Below are positions 7,575-18,859 of a DNA stretch of 28,854 bases, in pieces. The position numbers were made by a program, and so were the translations under genes. Within the stretch, counting starts at the first letter, position 1; each line of letters starts with the position of its first letter. The notes beneath the pieces are model-generated. The model was not told the origin of the DNA, searched no databases, and saw only the letters and a program-made list of their open reading frames with translations. This DNA is from an uncultured Collinsella sp. (GTDB lineage: Bacteria; Actinomycetota; Coriobacteriia; Coriobacteriales; Coriobacteriaceae): positions 1-28,854 of the forward strand of contig CALHWR010000130.1 in NCBI GenBank assembly GCA_938036665.1, written 5' to 3'.

Positions 7575-7609
7575 AACGAGGGAAGGACGCGTGCCTTCCC
7601 TCGTTTTTT
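7575..7609 (+). terminator. aspS terminator
   Basis: A 12-bp perfect stem AACGAGGGAAGG / CCTTCCCTCGTT (7575-7586 with 7594-7605), 7-nt loop, then a T-run. It lies 24 nt after the aspS stop. Confidence 0.9.
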
Positions 7610-7670
7610 ATGCGCCGATGTTGTGAGGGTATGGGGTGACCGGACGTCGCGGAAAGCTCGGCCCAGTTTC

Positions 7671-8687
7671 CTACAGTGAGTCTCTCTGAACGAGCTGCAT
7701 GTGCATGACGGTGGTGGTGGGCGCGGCACCGTTAATCATATCGAGCGCAATGCCTGCGGCCATGCGGCCTTCCTCGCGAAGCGGCTGACGAATGGTCGTC
7801 AACGCGGGGACGCTGCGAGCTGCGACCTCGTGGTCATCGAAGCCCACGACCGAAACGTCTTTGGGTACGCTAATTCCCGCTTCGTTGAATGCGGCGATAA
7901 CGCCGGTTGCGATACGGTCCGATCCGCATAGCACGCCGTCGGCATGTATTTCGCGCGCGAGCAGTCGCCGCGTGGCTTGGTAGCCGTCTCCGCTGCTCCA
8001 TCCGGTATAGATGACATTTTCATCTGGAAGGCTTTCGCCCAAAATTGCACGGTAGCCGCGAAGGCGGTCGACGACGGCGGGGTTATCCTGCGGCCCCAGC
8101 ACGGCAACGATGTCCTTGCGTCCGCGATCTTTCATAGCGAGCGCCGCAAAGCGTCCGCCCTCTTCGTCGTCGGAGTAGACCGTCGAGAACACATCGCGAT
8201 AGGGGTGGCCCTCGAGCTGGCCGCACAACACGGTGGGTACGCCCAGCTCGCGCAGCACCTCGAGCAGCTCACTGCCTTTGTAGGGCGAGACGTCGATGAC
8301 GGCGTCAAACGAGCGACGCTCAAAATGCTCGCGTGCGCGATTGCGCTCATGCGAGGAAGATGCCTGCAAGATCACGGGTAGGTAAGACGACTCCGAAAGT
8401 TCCTCGGTAATACCGCTTAAAAACTCACTGTAGGTGGGATCGCTAAACAGCTCGCTCAAAGGCTCGGTAACCAGTACGGCGATAATTTCCGTGCGTCCGA
8501 CGGCGAGCGCCCGGCCGCGTGCGTTGGGTACAAAATTGACTTCCTTGGCAGCCGCGCGGACGCGCTTTTTAGTTTCCTCGCTAATGCGGGGGGAGTCGTT
8601 GAGGGCACGCGATGCCGTGGAGCGCGAAACACCGGCAGCTGCAGCAACCTCGGCAAGCGTCGGTGCGGTGCGAACTGGTTGGGTCAT
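7671..8687 (-). CDS. LacI-family repressor of the ebgAC lactase genes
   Basis: A 338-aa LacI/GalR repressor. The N-terminal helix-turn-helix is clear (TLAEVAAAAGVSRSTASRAL, about 10-29), followed by the hinge region (VPNARGRALAVGRTEIIAVLV). The periplasmic-binding-protein-like sugar domain runs to the typical end (LVQRDSL, resembling the LVxRxS tail of the family). It is divergent from ebgA, and three copies of a LacI-type palindrome lie in the 377-nt gap between the two genes. Control of ebgAC by lactose or a derivative follows from this context; the effector cannot be read from sequence. The ATG at 8687 (MTQPVRTAPT) is preceded on its strand by CAGGAGA. Confidence 0.9.
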   Translation of the reverse strand: MTQPVRTAPTLAEVAAAAGVSRSTASRALNDSPRISEETKKRVRAAAKEVNFVPNARGRALAVGRTEIIAVLVTEPLSELFSDPTYSEFLSGITEELSESSYLPVILQASSSHERNRAREHFERRSFDAVIDVSPYKGSELLEVLRELGVPTVLCGQLEGHPYRDVFSTVYSDDEEGGRFAALAMKDRGRKDIVAVLGPQDNPAVVDRLRGYRAILGESLPDENVIYTGWSSGDGYQATRRLLAREIHADGVLCGSDRIATGVIAAFNEAGISVPKDVSVVGFDDHEVAARSVPALTTIRQPLREEGRMAAGIALDMINGAAPTTTVMHMQLVQRDSL

Positions 8688-8896
8688 GGCGTCTCCTGGA
8701 AAATGTGGTCGATGTTGTCACTGATACAGGCTGGTGCGGATACAGCTTACTATAGTGCGCCTGAACAGCGTTCATGATATCCGGTGACCGGTGTCGTGTT
8801 GCAATCAAACTGCGACTGAGCACGGCATGCATGGGCGAGACATAAGCGGGCGCGACAGTCGCCTGTGAGTTCAAGAATGATGCCCCGTGCTGTGTA

Positions 8897-8908
8897 CCTA
8901 AGCTTAGG
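8897..8908. promoter_or_regulatory. Perfect 12-bp palindrome in the lacI-ebgA gap
   Basis: CCTAAGCTTAGG is a perfect palindrome 23 bp before the first CAACCGGTTG operator. It differs from the repressor sites, so it could serve another regulator, or be chance. Confidence 0.3.
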
Positions 8909-8930
8909 GTGACATAAGTAGCATAGTTGT

Positions 8931-8944
8931 ACAACCGGTTGCAC
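8931..8944. promoter_or_regulatory. LacI-type operator O1
   Basis: ACAACCGGTTGCAC, containing the 10-bp palindrome CAACCGGTTG with a central CG as in LacI/GalR sites. Identical to the copies at 8976 and 9018. Confidence 0.85.
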
Positions 8945-8975
8945 CGTTAATCCGGCAAAATCGACCGTTCGGCGG

Positions 8976-8989
8976 ACAACCGGTTGCAC
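8976..8989. promoter_or_regulatory. LacI-type operator O2, overlapping the -35 of ebgA
   Basis: Second identical ACAACCGGTTGCAC, 45 bp after O1. Its right half supplies TTGCAC (8984-8989), the likely -35, so a bound repressor would block polymerase. Confidence 0.85.
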
Positions 8990-9013
8990 AGATTTTTGCA
9001 CCGCCCGTAAGAT
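8984..9013 (+). promoter_or_regulatory. Predicted ebgA promoter
   Basis: -35 TTGCAC (8984-8989) and -10 TAAGAT (9008-9013) with an 18-nt spacer. The -35 is inside O2 and O3 lies at about the start of the transcript. Confidence 0.6.
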
Positions 9014-9017
9014 AAGG

Positions 9018-9031
9018 ACAACCGGTTGCAC
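9018..9031. promoter_or_regulatory. LacI-type operator O3
   Basis: Third identical ACAACCGGTTGCAC, 42 bp after O2, just past the predicted -10. The near-integral helical spacing of the three sites would suit looping or cooperative binding. Confidence 0.85.
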
Positions 9032-9049
9032 AAAGAAGCACTACGATGA

Positions 9050-12073
<3,024 letters not shown>

Positions 12074-12076
12074 GTC

Positions 12077-12532
12077 ATGCATGTCTTTAACTCGCGCGCC
12101 GATTTCGACGCTCAGATGAAGTCCGTCAAGAAGTGGATGCGCACCGGTCAGGCGCTCGATGGCGTTGCCGACCTGCAGCACGACGTGGCGTACTCTATCG
12201 GCGACTCGCTGGTGTATTGGTGGGTGAACGCCCACGAGGCAGCTACTGTCGATCTGGTCGGTCACCGTCGCTACCATGCCGTGCTTGCTCCGCTTGACGG
12301 CGACCTAACCGTCGAGGTGGCTCCCAAGGCAGATCTTACCTGCACGCGCGCCTACAGCGATATCGACGATCGCGAGCGCTTTGAGGGCATGGGGGAGACC
12401 GTGACGATTCCCGCTGGCGGCGTTGCCGTCGTCGAGATAGACGAGGCCTACCGTGTCGTGGCCGATGCCGCGGATCCCCGCGTCGTCGTGCTGCACGTGA
12501 CGGTCGAAGGTTATTCCTTCCCCAACAAGTAG
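12077..12532 (+). CDS. ebgC: EbgC-type beta-galactosidase small subunit (YhcH/YjgK/YiaL family)
   Basis: A 151-aa cupin-fold protein; in E. coli the EbgC partner is needed for full activity of EbgA. It matches EbgC along its length: AYSIGDSLVYWWVN, GHRRYHAVL, EVAPKADL, GMGETVTIP, DEAYRVV and the terminal PNK. The ATG follows the ebgA stop by 3 nt; its ribosome site AAGGAGG (12062-12068) lies inside the end of ebgA, so the two are translationally linked and should be made in a fixed ratio. A free-standing YhcH sugar-processing protein is the alternative, but the pairing with a GH2 enzyme argues for EbgC. Confidence 0.92.
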   Translation: MHVFNSRADFDAQMKSVKKWMRTGQALDGVADLQHDVAYSIGDSLVYWWVNAHEAATVDLVGHRRYHAVLAPLDGDLTVEVAPKADLTCTRAYSDIDDRERFEGMGETVTIPAGGVAVVEIDEAYRVVADAADPRVVVLHVTVEGYSFPNK

Positions 12533-12618
12533 TATTCGTCCGTTTGGGCGTTTGCTTTACACCGTTAAGGGGGGTGGCTTTGTTGACTCCCTTTTCCCCA
12601 TCCCCCTTAGCAGGTGCG

Positions 12619-12653
12619 CCGTCCACGATTGCGCTTGCAGTCCGGACGGTTTT
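12619..12653 (+). terminator. Possible weak ebgAC terminator
   Basis: CCGTCC (12619-12624) can pair with GGACGG (12644-12649), followed by TTTT. Only 6 bp with a 19-nt loop, so weak. An AAGGGGG/CCCCCTT pairing at 12567-12608 is a second possibility. Confidence 0.3.
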
Positions 12654-12673
12654 AGATGAGATATAACGGATGA

Positions 12674-14149
<1,476 letters not shown>

Positions 14150-14196
14150 CGGCTAGGATTAATCTACGGCTGTGGAATAAATCGATTCCCTTTCCT

Positions 14197-14226
14197 AAGG
14201 AGGGGCCTTACGAGGCCCCTCCTTTT
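14197..14226 (+). terminator. Terminator of the APC transporter gene
   Basis: Perfect 12-bp stem AAGGAGGGGCCT / AGGCCCCTCCTT with TACG loop, then TTTT. Confidence 0.92.
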
Positions 14227-14253
14227 GTGTTTTGGGGCATGGTTTTGGACCCC

Positions 14254-14473
14254 GTGGTCAAAAAATGCCAAATATGAGTACTGTTGCAAAAGAGGTGTCA
14301 TATTTTTCGGCCTGTTCTGAGCAAAAACGGGCTCAAAATCAATTTATCTAACCCCCTTTAAAGGGCGTTTGACGGCTTTCAACCTCTTCGAATCGCTCAA
14401 AGCAGGCACTTTGCTCGCGATTTTGCTGCTACTAAATCGGTGACAGTACTCATATTTGCCACTTTTTGCCCAC
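14254..14473. repeat. 220-bp element with 31-bp inverted ends (MITE-like)
   Basis: The left end, 14254-14284, is the reverse complement of the right end, 14443-14473, with 3 mismatches in 31 bp. The inner 16 bp (CAAATATGAGTACTGT, 14269-14284) match perfectly. The interior is non-coding, AT-rich at the left, and contains CCCCCTTTAAAGGG near the centre. It lies between the transporter terminator and the HPr gene. No transposase is present. It could be a non-autonomous mobile element or a paired regulatory site. Confidence 0.7.
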
Positions 14474-14510
14474 GAGGTGTTCAGAGGAGCTCTCGACAAG
14501 CATCTAACGC

Positions 14511-14516
14511 TACAAT
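14511..14516 (+). promoter_or_regulatory. Likely -10 of the HPr gene
   Basis: TACAAT, 55 nt before the HPr start and outside the 220-bp repeat. No good -35 is visible at the proper distance. Confidence 0.35.
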
Positions 14517-14570
14517 AACTACCACGTGGTTGGGTTTGCCGGCCGAATGTGCGATGCCGCGGGAGGGGAC

Positions 14571-14819
14571 ATGGTCGAGTTTACAAAGACGATTAAAGAT
14601 CCGTTGGGACTGCATGCCCGCCCGGTTGCGCTGCTTTACGACATCATTGCCAAGCATCGTAGCAACGTATCGGTCAGTATCGGCGATCGCCATACCGACG
14701 GCCGCGATGTAATGGGGCTCATGGCTCTCTACGGCGAGTGCGGCGAGGACATCATCTTCCGCGTTTCGGGCGTAGACGAGGCTTCCTGCGTCACATCGAT
14801 CAGAAACCTCTCGCTCTAA
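14571..14819 (+). CDS. ptsH: HPr phosphocarrier protein with Asp at position 46
   Basis: A small (82-aa) cytoplasmic phosphocarrier that passes phosphate from Enzyme I to sugar-specific EII proteins. The active site GLHARPVALL places the phosphorylated residue at exactly His15 with Arg17, as in the family. The regulatory helix reads GRDVMGLMALYG: the residue at position 46, a Ser phosphorylated by HPr kinase in low-GC Firmicutes, is Asp here. Asp46 cannot be a kinase target and resembles the phosphomimetic S46D. The gene stands alone, with no ptsI beside it. The ATG at 14571 follows GGGAGGG; upstream in-frame codons show no HPr homology. It may be the main HPr of the cell or a specialised paralogue. 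Confidence 0.88.
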   Translation: MVEFTKTIKDPLGLHARPVALLYDIIAKHRSNVSVSIGDRHTDGRDVMGLMALYGECGEDIIFRVSGVDEASCVTSIRNLSL

Positions 14820-14827
14820 GCATGACA

Positions 14828-14865
14828 GGGCGCGGCAAAGGACAGCTCTTTGCCGCGCCTTTTTG
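14828..14865 (+). terminator. HPr gene terminator
   Basis: Perfect 11-bp stem GCGCGGCAAAG / CTTTGCCGCGC (14830-14840 with 14848-14858), 7-nt loop, then a T-run. Confidence 0.92.
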
Positions 14866-14911
14866 TTTCGTATAGGAAACTTTTTCGAAATCTAAATGGG
14901 GACCCTTTCCA

Positions 14912-14965
14912 AAAAGTTAACCACGTGTTAGTTTACTAAGGCGAACATAGACGTGGTTAACTTTT
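14912..14965. promoter_or_regulatory. Operator-like inverted repeat before the feo operon
   Basis: AAAAGTTAACCACGT (14912-14926) is repeated in perfect inverse at 14951-14965. Between the arms is TTAGTTTACTAA (14928-14939), a near-palindrome of the TTAG...CTAA kind used by DtxR/IdeR/MntR metal repressors. The feoA start is 44 nt further on. Iron-dependent control through this site is likely but unproven. The arms could also fold in RNA, but there is no T-run terminator. Confidence 0.6.
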
Positions 14966-15008
14966 ACTGCGTCGATGTTGAGGACGAACTGACGTTAGGA
15001 GCCCACTC

Positions 15009-15251
15009 ATGTCTTGCGGACCACAGATGCCGGCTATGCCGCTTTCGATGGTAAAAGCAGGCGAAACCGTGCACGTGTCTCGTGTAAAGGGCAATGAGGA
15101 TATGAAGCACCACCTCAAAGACCTTGGCTTTGTCGAGGGCAGCGAGATCCACGTGGTGAGCTCGAGTGGCGCTAACATCATCGTCACCGTGCTGGGTGCA
15201 CGCTTTGGCATCGATTCCAAGGTTGCCATGCACATCATGACCGTCGGTTAG
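15009..15251 (+). CDS. feoA: FeoA-domain protein 1
   Basis: An 80-aa SH3-like FeoA protein, cytoplasmic partner of the FeoB ferrous-iron transporter. The FeoA core is VKAGETVHVSRVKG, then HHLKDLGFVEGSEIHVVSS, then ARFGIDSKVAMHIMTV, giving the usual small beta barrel. An N-terminal extension of about 14 residues contains Cys3 and two Met-Pro pairs (QMPAMPLSM). AGGAG (14997-15001) precedes the ATG. It is the first of two feoA genes before feoB; the second follows after 39 nt. Confidence 0.9.
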   Translation: MSCGPQMPAMPLSMVKAGETVHVSRVKGNEDMKHHLKDLGFVEGSEIHVVSSSGANIIVTVLGARFGIDSKVAMHIMTVG

Positions 15252-15290
15252 TTCTCAGCATTCCGCAAAAACTGAAAGGGGGACAAGTAC

Positions 15291-15512
15291 ATGAAGACGT
15301 TGGGTGACGTTAAGGTGGGCGAGAGCTCCACCATCGTCAAGCTTCACGGTGAGGGTGCGCTTCGCCGCCACCTTATGGACCTGGGGCTCATCAAGGGCAC
15401 GCCATTTAAGGTCGTAAAGGTTGCACCGCTCGGTGATCCGGTCGAGATCAACGTGCGCGGCTACGAGCTTTCCATCCGCAAGGAGGAGGCTGCCGTCGTC
15501 GAGGTCCAGTAA
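15291..15512 (+). CDS. feoA: FeoA-domain protein 2
   Basis: A 73-aa FeoA protein, only moderately similar to its neighbour. Core: LGDVKVGESSTIVKLHGEG, LRRHLMDLGLIKGTPFKV, VAPLGDPVEINVRGYELSIRK, ending AAVVEVQ. The DPVEI...GYELSIRK ending is the common FeoA form, so this copy is nearer the classical FeoA than the first. AAAGGGGG lies 7-14 nt before the ATG. Tandem feoA genes before feoB occur in several anaerobes; the two may form a heteromeric regulator of FeoB, which is inference. Confidence 0.92.
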   Translation: MKTLGDVKVGESSTIVKLHGEGALRRHLMDLGLIKGTPFKVVKVAPLGDPVEINVRGYELSIRKEEAAVVEVQ

Positions 15513-15542
15513 GGGCCGGAAGCGAATATTCTTGCTGATAAA

Positions 15543-15560
15543 GTTAGGTTTTTCTAACTC
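15543..15560. promoter_or_regulatory. Second iron-box-like inverted repeat, before feoB
   Basis: AGTTAG-GTTTTT-CTAACT in the 123-nt gap between feoA2 and feoB resembles half-sites of DtxR/IdeR boxes (TTAGGTTAG...CTAA). It may allow separate control of feoB, or be a small RNA hairpin. Confidence 0.4.
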
Positions 15561-15635
15561 TGAAATGCAACTTTAAAGCACAATATCCAGCCTACGCGGA
15601 GAAAGCAGCGCAGGCACACAAGGAAGAAGGATTGA

Positions 15636-17963
15636 ATGGCGGATTCTCAGATCCATGTCGCGCTGGCGGGTAACCCCAACTGCGGCAAGACCACGCTTTT
15701 CAACCTGATCACCGGCGCCAACGGCTACGTTGGCAACTGGCCCGGCGTCACGGTTGAGAAAAAAGAAGCCAAGCTCCTAAGCGACAAGAACGTTACCATC
15801 ACGGACCTCCCTGGCATCTACTCGCTTTCCCCCTACAGCCCCGAGGAGCAATGCTCGCGCGATTACCTCATGAGCGGCGAGGCCGATGTCGTCGTCCAGG
15901 TTGTCGACGCCACCAACCTCGAGCGCAACCTGTACCTGGCGCTTCAGGTTATCGAGACCGGCCTGCCCGTGGTCGTCGCCCTCAACATGGCCGACTTGGT
16001 CGAGAAGAACGGCGACAAAGTCGACACGGACAAGCTTTCCAAGAAGCTCGGCTGCCCGGTCATGATGATCTCGGCCCTTAAGAACAAAGGCATCAAGGAG
16101 CTCTTCGAGCAGGTCAAGAAGTCTGCTGCTTCCAAGGGACAGGTGCCGGAGCACAAGTTCGATTCTTCTATCGAGGACGTACTCACCCACATCGAGAACA
16201 ACCTGCCGGCGAGCGTCCCCGCCAACAAGCGTCGTTACTACGCCGTCAAGCTGTTCGAGCGCGATGCGGACGCCTGCAAGCTCATCAACCTCACCAAGGA
16301 GAAGGCCGCTCGCGTGGAGCAGCTGGTCGCCCAGTGCGAACAGGACTGCGACGACGACGCCGAGTCCATCATCACCGGCGAGCGTTACAGCGTGATTGCC
16401 CACATCATTGACGAGTGCCTCACCAAGGCTCCGGCCAAGATGAGCACTTCCGAGAAGATCGACCGCGTGGTTACCAACCGTATCCTGGGTCTGCCGATCT
16501 TTGTGGTCATCATGTTCTGCGTGTACTACATCGCCGTTTCCACCCTGGGCGGCACGGTAACCGACTTCACCAACGACCAGCTCTTTGGCACCGACGGTTG
16601 GTATGTGCTCGGCCAGGGCCGCGACGCCTACGACGCAGCTGTCGAGGCTGCGGGTGACGCCGCCGACTCGATTGACCCGGCGCAGTACGGCCCCTATGTC
16701 CCGGGTATCACCACCGTGGTGCACGACGCCCTTGTGGCGGGCGGCACCGAGGACGGTGGCCTGGTCGATTCGCTCGTCTGTGACGGTATCGTCGGCGGCC
16801 TGGGTGCCATCTTCGGCTTCGTCCCGCAGATGTTCCTGCTGTTCGTCATGCTGTCCTTCCTGGAGGACTGCGGCTATATGGCCCGCGTCGCCTTTATCAT
16901 GGACCGCGTGTTCCGCCGCTTTGGCCTGTCCGGTAAGTCGTTCATCCCCATGCTCGTGTCCTCGGGCTGCGGCGTCCCCGGCGTCATGGCTACCAAGACC
17001 ATCGAGAACGAGAAGGACCGCCGCATGACGGTCATGACCACCACGTTCATTCCCTGTGGCGCCAAGCTGCCGATCATTGCCCTGCTCATGGGTTCCATCA
17101 TCGGCGATTCTTCCACCACGGCCGCATGGATCAGCCCGCTCTTCTACTTCCTGGGCGTCTTTGCCGTCATCGCCTCGGGCCTCATGCTCAAGAAAACCAA
17201 GCTCTTCGCCGGTCGCCCGACGCCGTTCGTCATGGAGCTTCCCGCCTACCACTTCCCGGCGATCCGCTCTTGGGCGCTGCACGTGTGGGAGCGCTGCTGG
17301 GCCTTTATCAAGAAGGCCGGCACGGTCATCTTTGCATCCACTGTCGTGGTTTGGTTCCTCTCCAACTTTGGTAGCTATAACGGTTCCTTTGGCTTCCTGC
17401 CTGCGATGGACGGCATCCCCGAGGAGTTCATGGACTACTCCGTGCTTGCCATGCTCGGCAACCTGGTCGCTTGGATTTTCGCCCCGCTCGGCTTTAGCAC
17501 CTGGCAGGCAACCGCGCTGACTGTCTCGGGCCTTGTCGCCAAGGAGAACGTCGTCGCCACCGCCGGCTCGCTGCTGTCCGTGGCCGACGCCGCCGAGACC
17601 GACCCGAGCCTATGGACCGCGTTCGCCGGCATGTTCCCGACCATGGGCGCCTGCGTGGCCTTCGGTGCCTTCAACCTGCTGTGCGCCCCGTGCTTTGCCG
17701 CCATGGGCACTATCCGCAACCAGATGGACTCGGGCAAGTGGACTGCGATCGCCATCGGTTACGAGTGCGCCTTCGCTTGGGTGATCGGCCTGTTCATCAA
17801 CCAGTTCTACAACCTGCTTGTCCTTGGCCAGTTTGGTATCTGGACGGTTGTGGCCATCGTGCTGCTGGCTGCGATGCTCTTCCAGATCTTCCGTCCCATG
17901 CCCAAGCATGCATGGACCGACGAGGACGAGACCAACACTGCTTCCGCCGCAGTTTCCGCTTAA
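15636..17963 (+). CDS. feoB: Ferrous iron transporter FeoB
   Basis: A GTPase-coupled inner-membrane Fe(II) importer of 775 aa, full length. The N-terminal G domain has G1 GNPNCGKT (12-19), G2 in YVGNWPGVTVEKK, G3 DLPG (57-60), G4 NMAD (117-120) and G5 SAL (146-148). A helical GDI-like region follows (about 170-260). The membrane part has two Gate regions, the first around SSGCGVPGVMATKTIENEKDRR, the next TTFIPCGAKLPI; both carry the conserved Cys proposed to guide iron. The periplasmic loop at about 305-370 is rich in Gly, Asp and Ala (QGRDAYDAAVEAAGDAADS). The ATG follows AAGGAAGAAGG. It is the last gene of feoA-feoA-feoB and is followed by a strong terminator. Confidence 0.96.
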   Translation: MADSQIHVALAGNPNCGKTTLFNLITGANGYVGNWPGVTVEKKEAKLLSDKNVTITDLPGIYSLSPYSPEEQCSRDYLMSGEADVVVQVVDATNLERNLYLALQVIETGLPVVVALNMADLVEKNGDKVDTDKLSKKLGCPVMMISALKNKGIKELFEQVKKSAASKGQVPEHKFDSSIEDVLTHIENNLPASVPANKRRYYAVKLFERDADACKLINLTKEKAARVEQLVAQCEQDCDDDAESIITGERYSVIAHIIDECLTKAPAKMSTSEKIDRVVTNRILGLPIFVVIMFCVYYIAVSTLGGTVTDFTNDQLFGTDGWYVLGQGRDAYDAAVEAAGDAADSIDPAQYGPYVPGITTVVHDALVAGGTEDGGLVDSLVCDGIVGGLGAIFGFVPQMFLLFVMLSFLEDCGYMARVAFIMDRVFRRFGLSGKSFIPMLVSSGCGVPGVMATKTIENEKDRRMTVMTTTFIPCGAKLPIIALLMGSIIGDSSTTAAWISPLFYFLGVFAVIASGLMLKKTKLFAGRPTPFVMELPAYHFPAIRSWALHVWERCWAFIKKAGTVIFASTVVVWFLSNFGSYNGSFGFLPAMDGIPEEFMDYSVLAMLGNLVAWIFAPLGFSTWQATALTVSGLVAKENVVATAGSLLSVADAAETDPSLWTAFAGMFPTMGACVAFGAFNLLCAPCFAAMGTIRNQMDSGKWTAIAIGYECAFAWVIGLFINQFYNLLVLGQFGIWTVVAIVLLAAMLFQIFRPMPKHAWTDEDETNTASAAVSA

Positions 17964-17992
17964 GTCCAAATAAGGATTAGCCCCTTTCCACG

Positions 17993-18025
17993 AGCCCGGG
18001 TGTCCCAGTGACACTCGGGCTTTTT
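17993..18025 (+). terminator. feo operon terminator
   Basis: 12-bp stem AGCCCGGGTGTC / GACACTCGGGCT with one G-T pair, 5-nt loop, then TTTTT. Confidence 0.92.
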
Positions 18026-18072
18026 GGTGGGGGAGATGTGACGTTTCCGCAGATAAAACCGACCAAAATAAA

Positions 18073-18091
18073 CCTGTCCCTTTTTGGCAGG
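18073..18091. repeat. Small CCTGTCCC...GGCAGG hairpin
   Basis: CCTGTCC-CTTTTT-GGCAGG folds into a 6-bp stem with one bulge, in the gap between feoB and the Cys-rich gene. It looks like a REP-type intergenic motif; copy number in the genome is unknown from this window. Confidence 0.3.
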
Positions 18092-18138
18092 TGGAGAATG
18101 GGGTAAAGTAAGTGGTGGTTAACTAGAGGAGGCTTGCT

Positions 18139-18339
18139 ATGGCACCTATCGATATTGTTGTGCTGACCGTTATCGCCATTGCGTTTGTCGCCGTGTGCGT
18201 GCGCATTTATCGCAAGGGCACCTGCGCCGACTGCGCTCAAGGTGGCGTTTGCACGGGACGTTGTTCCAACAAAAAAACCTGCGCCGCGCTTAAGGGCGTG
18301 GACAAAATTGCCGAAGACTTGGGCCGCGGTGTCAAATAG
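18139..18339 (+). CDS. FeoB-associated Cys-rich membrane protein
   Basis: A 66-aa protein with one N-terminal membrane helix (IDIVVLTVIAIAFVAVCVRIY, about 4-24) and a cytoplasmic Cys-rich tail: C-x2-C-x5-C-x3-C-x5-C (GTCADCAQGGVCTGRCSNKKTC). This is the arrangement of the small proteins found beside feoB in many anaerobes, thought to stand in for FeoC. The tail could bind iron or an Fe-S cluster. It lies 175 nt past feoB, behind its terminator, so it needs its own promoter or read-through. AGAGGAGG (18125-18132) precedes the ATG. Confidence 0.82.
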   Translation: MAPIDIVVLTVIAIAFVAVCVRIYRKGTCADCAQGGVCTGRCSNKKTCAALKGVDKIAEDLGRGVK

Positions 18340-18352
18340 GCCCCAGACGTCC

Positions 18353-18389
18353 AAGCGCCTCGCGAGCATCCGTTCGCGGGGCGCTTTGT
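18353..18389 (+). terminator. Terminator after the Cys-rich gene
   Basis: 13-bp stem AAGCGCCTCGCGA / TCGCGGGGCGCTT (one G-T pair) with 8-nt loop. The T-run is short, so moderate strength. Confidence 0.7.
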
Positions 18390-18471
18390 GCATTCGGGGG
18401 CGAGCGCGGCGATTGGACTCGATGCCGCCGGCCGTCCGCATTTGAGTCGTTAGGGAGGGTGCCCCCTCTTG

Positions 18472-18671
18472 CGGCGTACATTTTTGGGAATATTCAGCAA
18501 ACGTATGTCCCGATAGAGGGGCAGAACGGCTGTTTTAAGTGCCTCCGATGGCGTAATTCGCCATCGGAGGCACTTATTTATGCCGATCGGGCGCAAAATG
18601 CGCACCAAATGGGGCGTCGAGGACGCTGCGCGGCGCACTCCGATGCTGAATATTCCCAAAAATGTACGTCG
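18472..18671. repeat. 200-bp palindromic element
   Basis: The ends are inverted repeats of 28 bp: 18472-18499 against 18644-18671, one G-T mismatch, containing the perfect 24-bp arm that begins GTACATTTTTGGGAATATT. At the centre is a separate perfect 17-bp hairpin (18537-18575). The parts between pair only partly. There is no coding potential worth calling. Palindromic ends around a central hairpin suggest a non-autonomous mobile element. Confidence 0.75.
18537..18575. repeat. Central 17-bp perfect hairpin of the palindromic element
   Basis: AAGTGCCTCCGATGGCG, loop TAATT, exact inverse. T-rich on both sides (TTTT before, ATTTAT after), so it could also act as a two-way terminator. Confidence 0.8.
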
Positions 18672-18720
18672 GGACATGACCCACCTGGGCAAAAGCACAC
18701 AAGTTCGGTGTTCAGGGGTG

Positions 18721-18741
18721 CCAGTATCGGCGGTATACTGG
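18721..18741 (+). promoter_or_regulatory. Operator-like repeat overlapping a -10
   Basis: CCAGTAT-CGGCGGT-ATACTGG is a perfect 7-bp inverted repeat; its right arm contains TATACT (18734-18739), a good -10, about 119 nt before the oxidoreductase start. A second possible extended -10, TGCTACGAT, lies at 18801-18809. A repressor bound to the repeat would block the first promoter. Confidence 0.45.
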
Positions 18742-18859
18742 AGTTTTGTGAACCGAGCAGAAGCCGGGGGAACACGTGCGCTCGGGCACCGCTCGGTTGC
18801 TGCTACGATAGATAGGTCAGTAATTTGCCGCCGAGCGGCCCAAACGAAAGGAACCCTGT

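Noticed and set aside
18450..18815. Small open frames on both strands across 18450-18815
   Set aside because: They arise from the palindromic element and have no ribosome sites or families.
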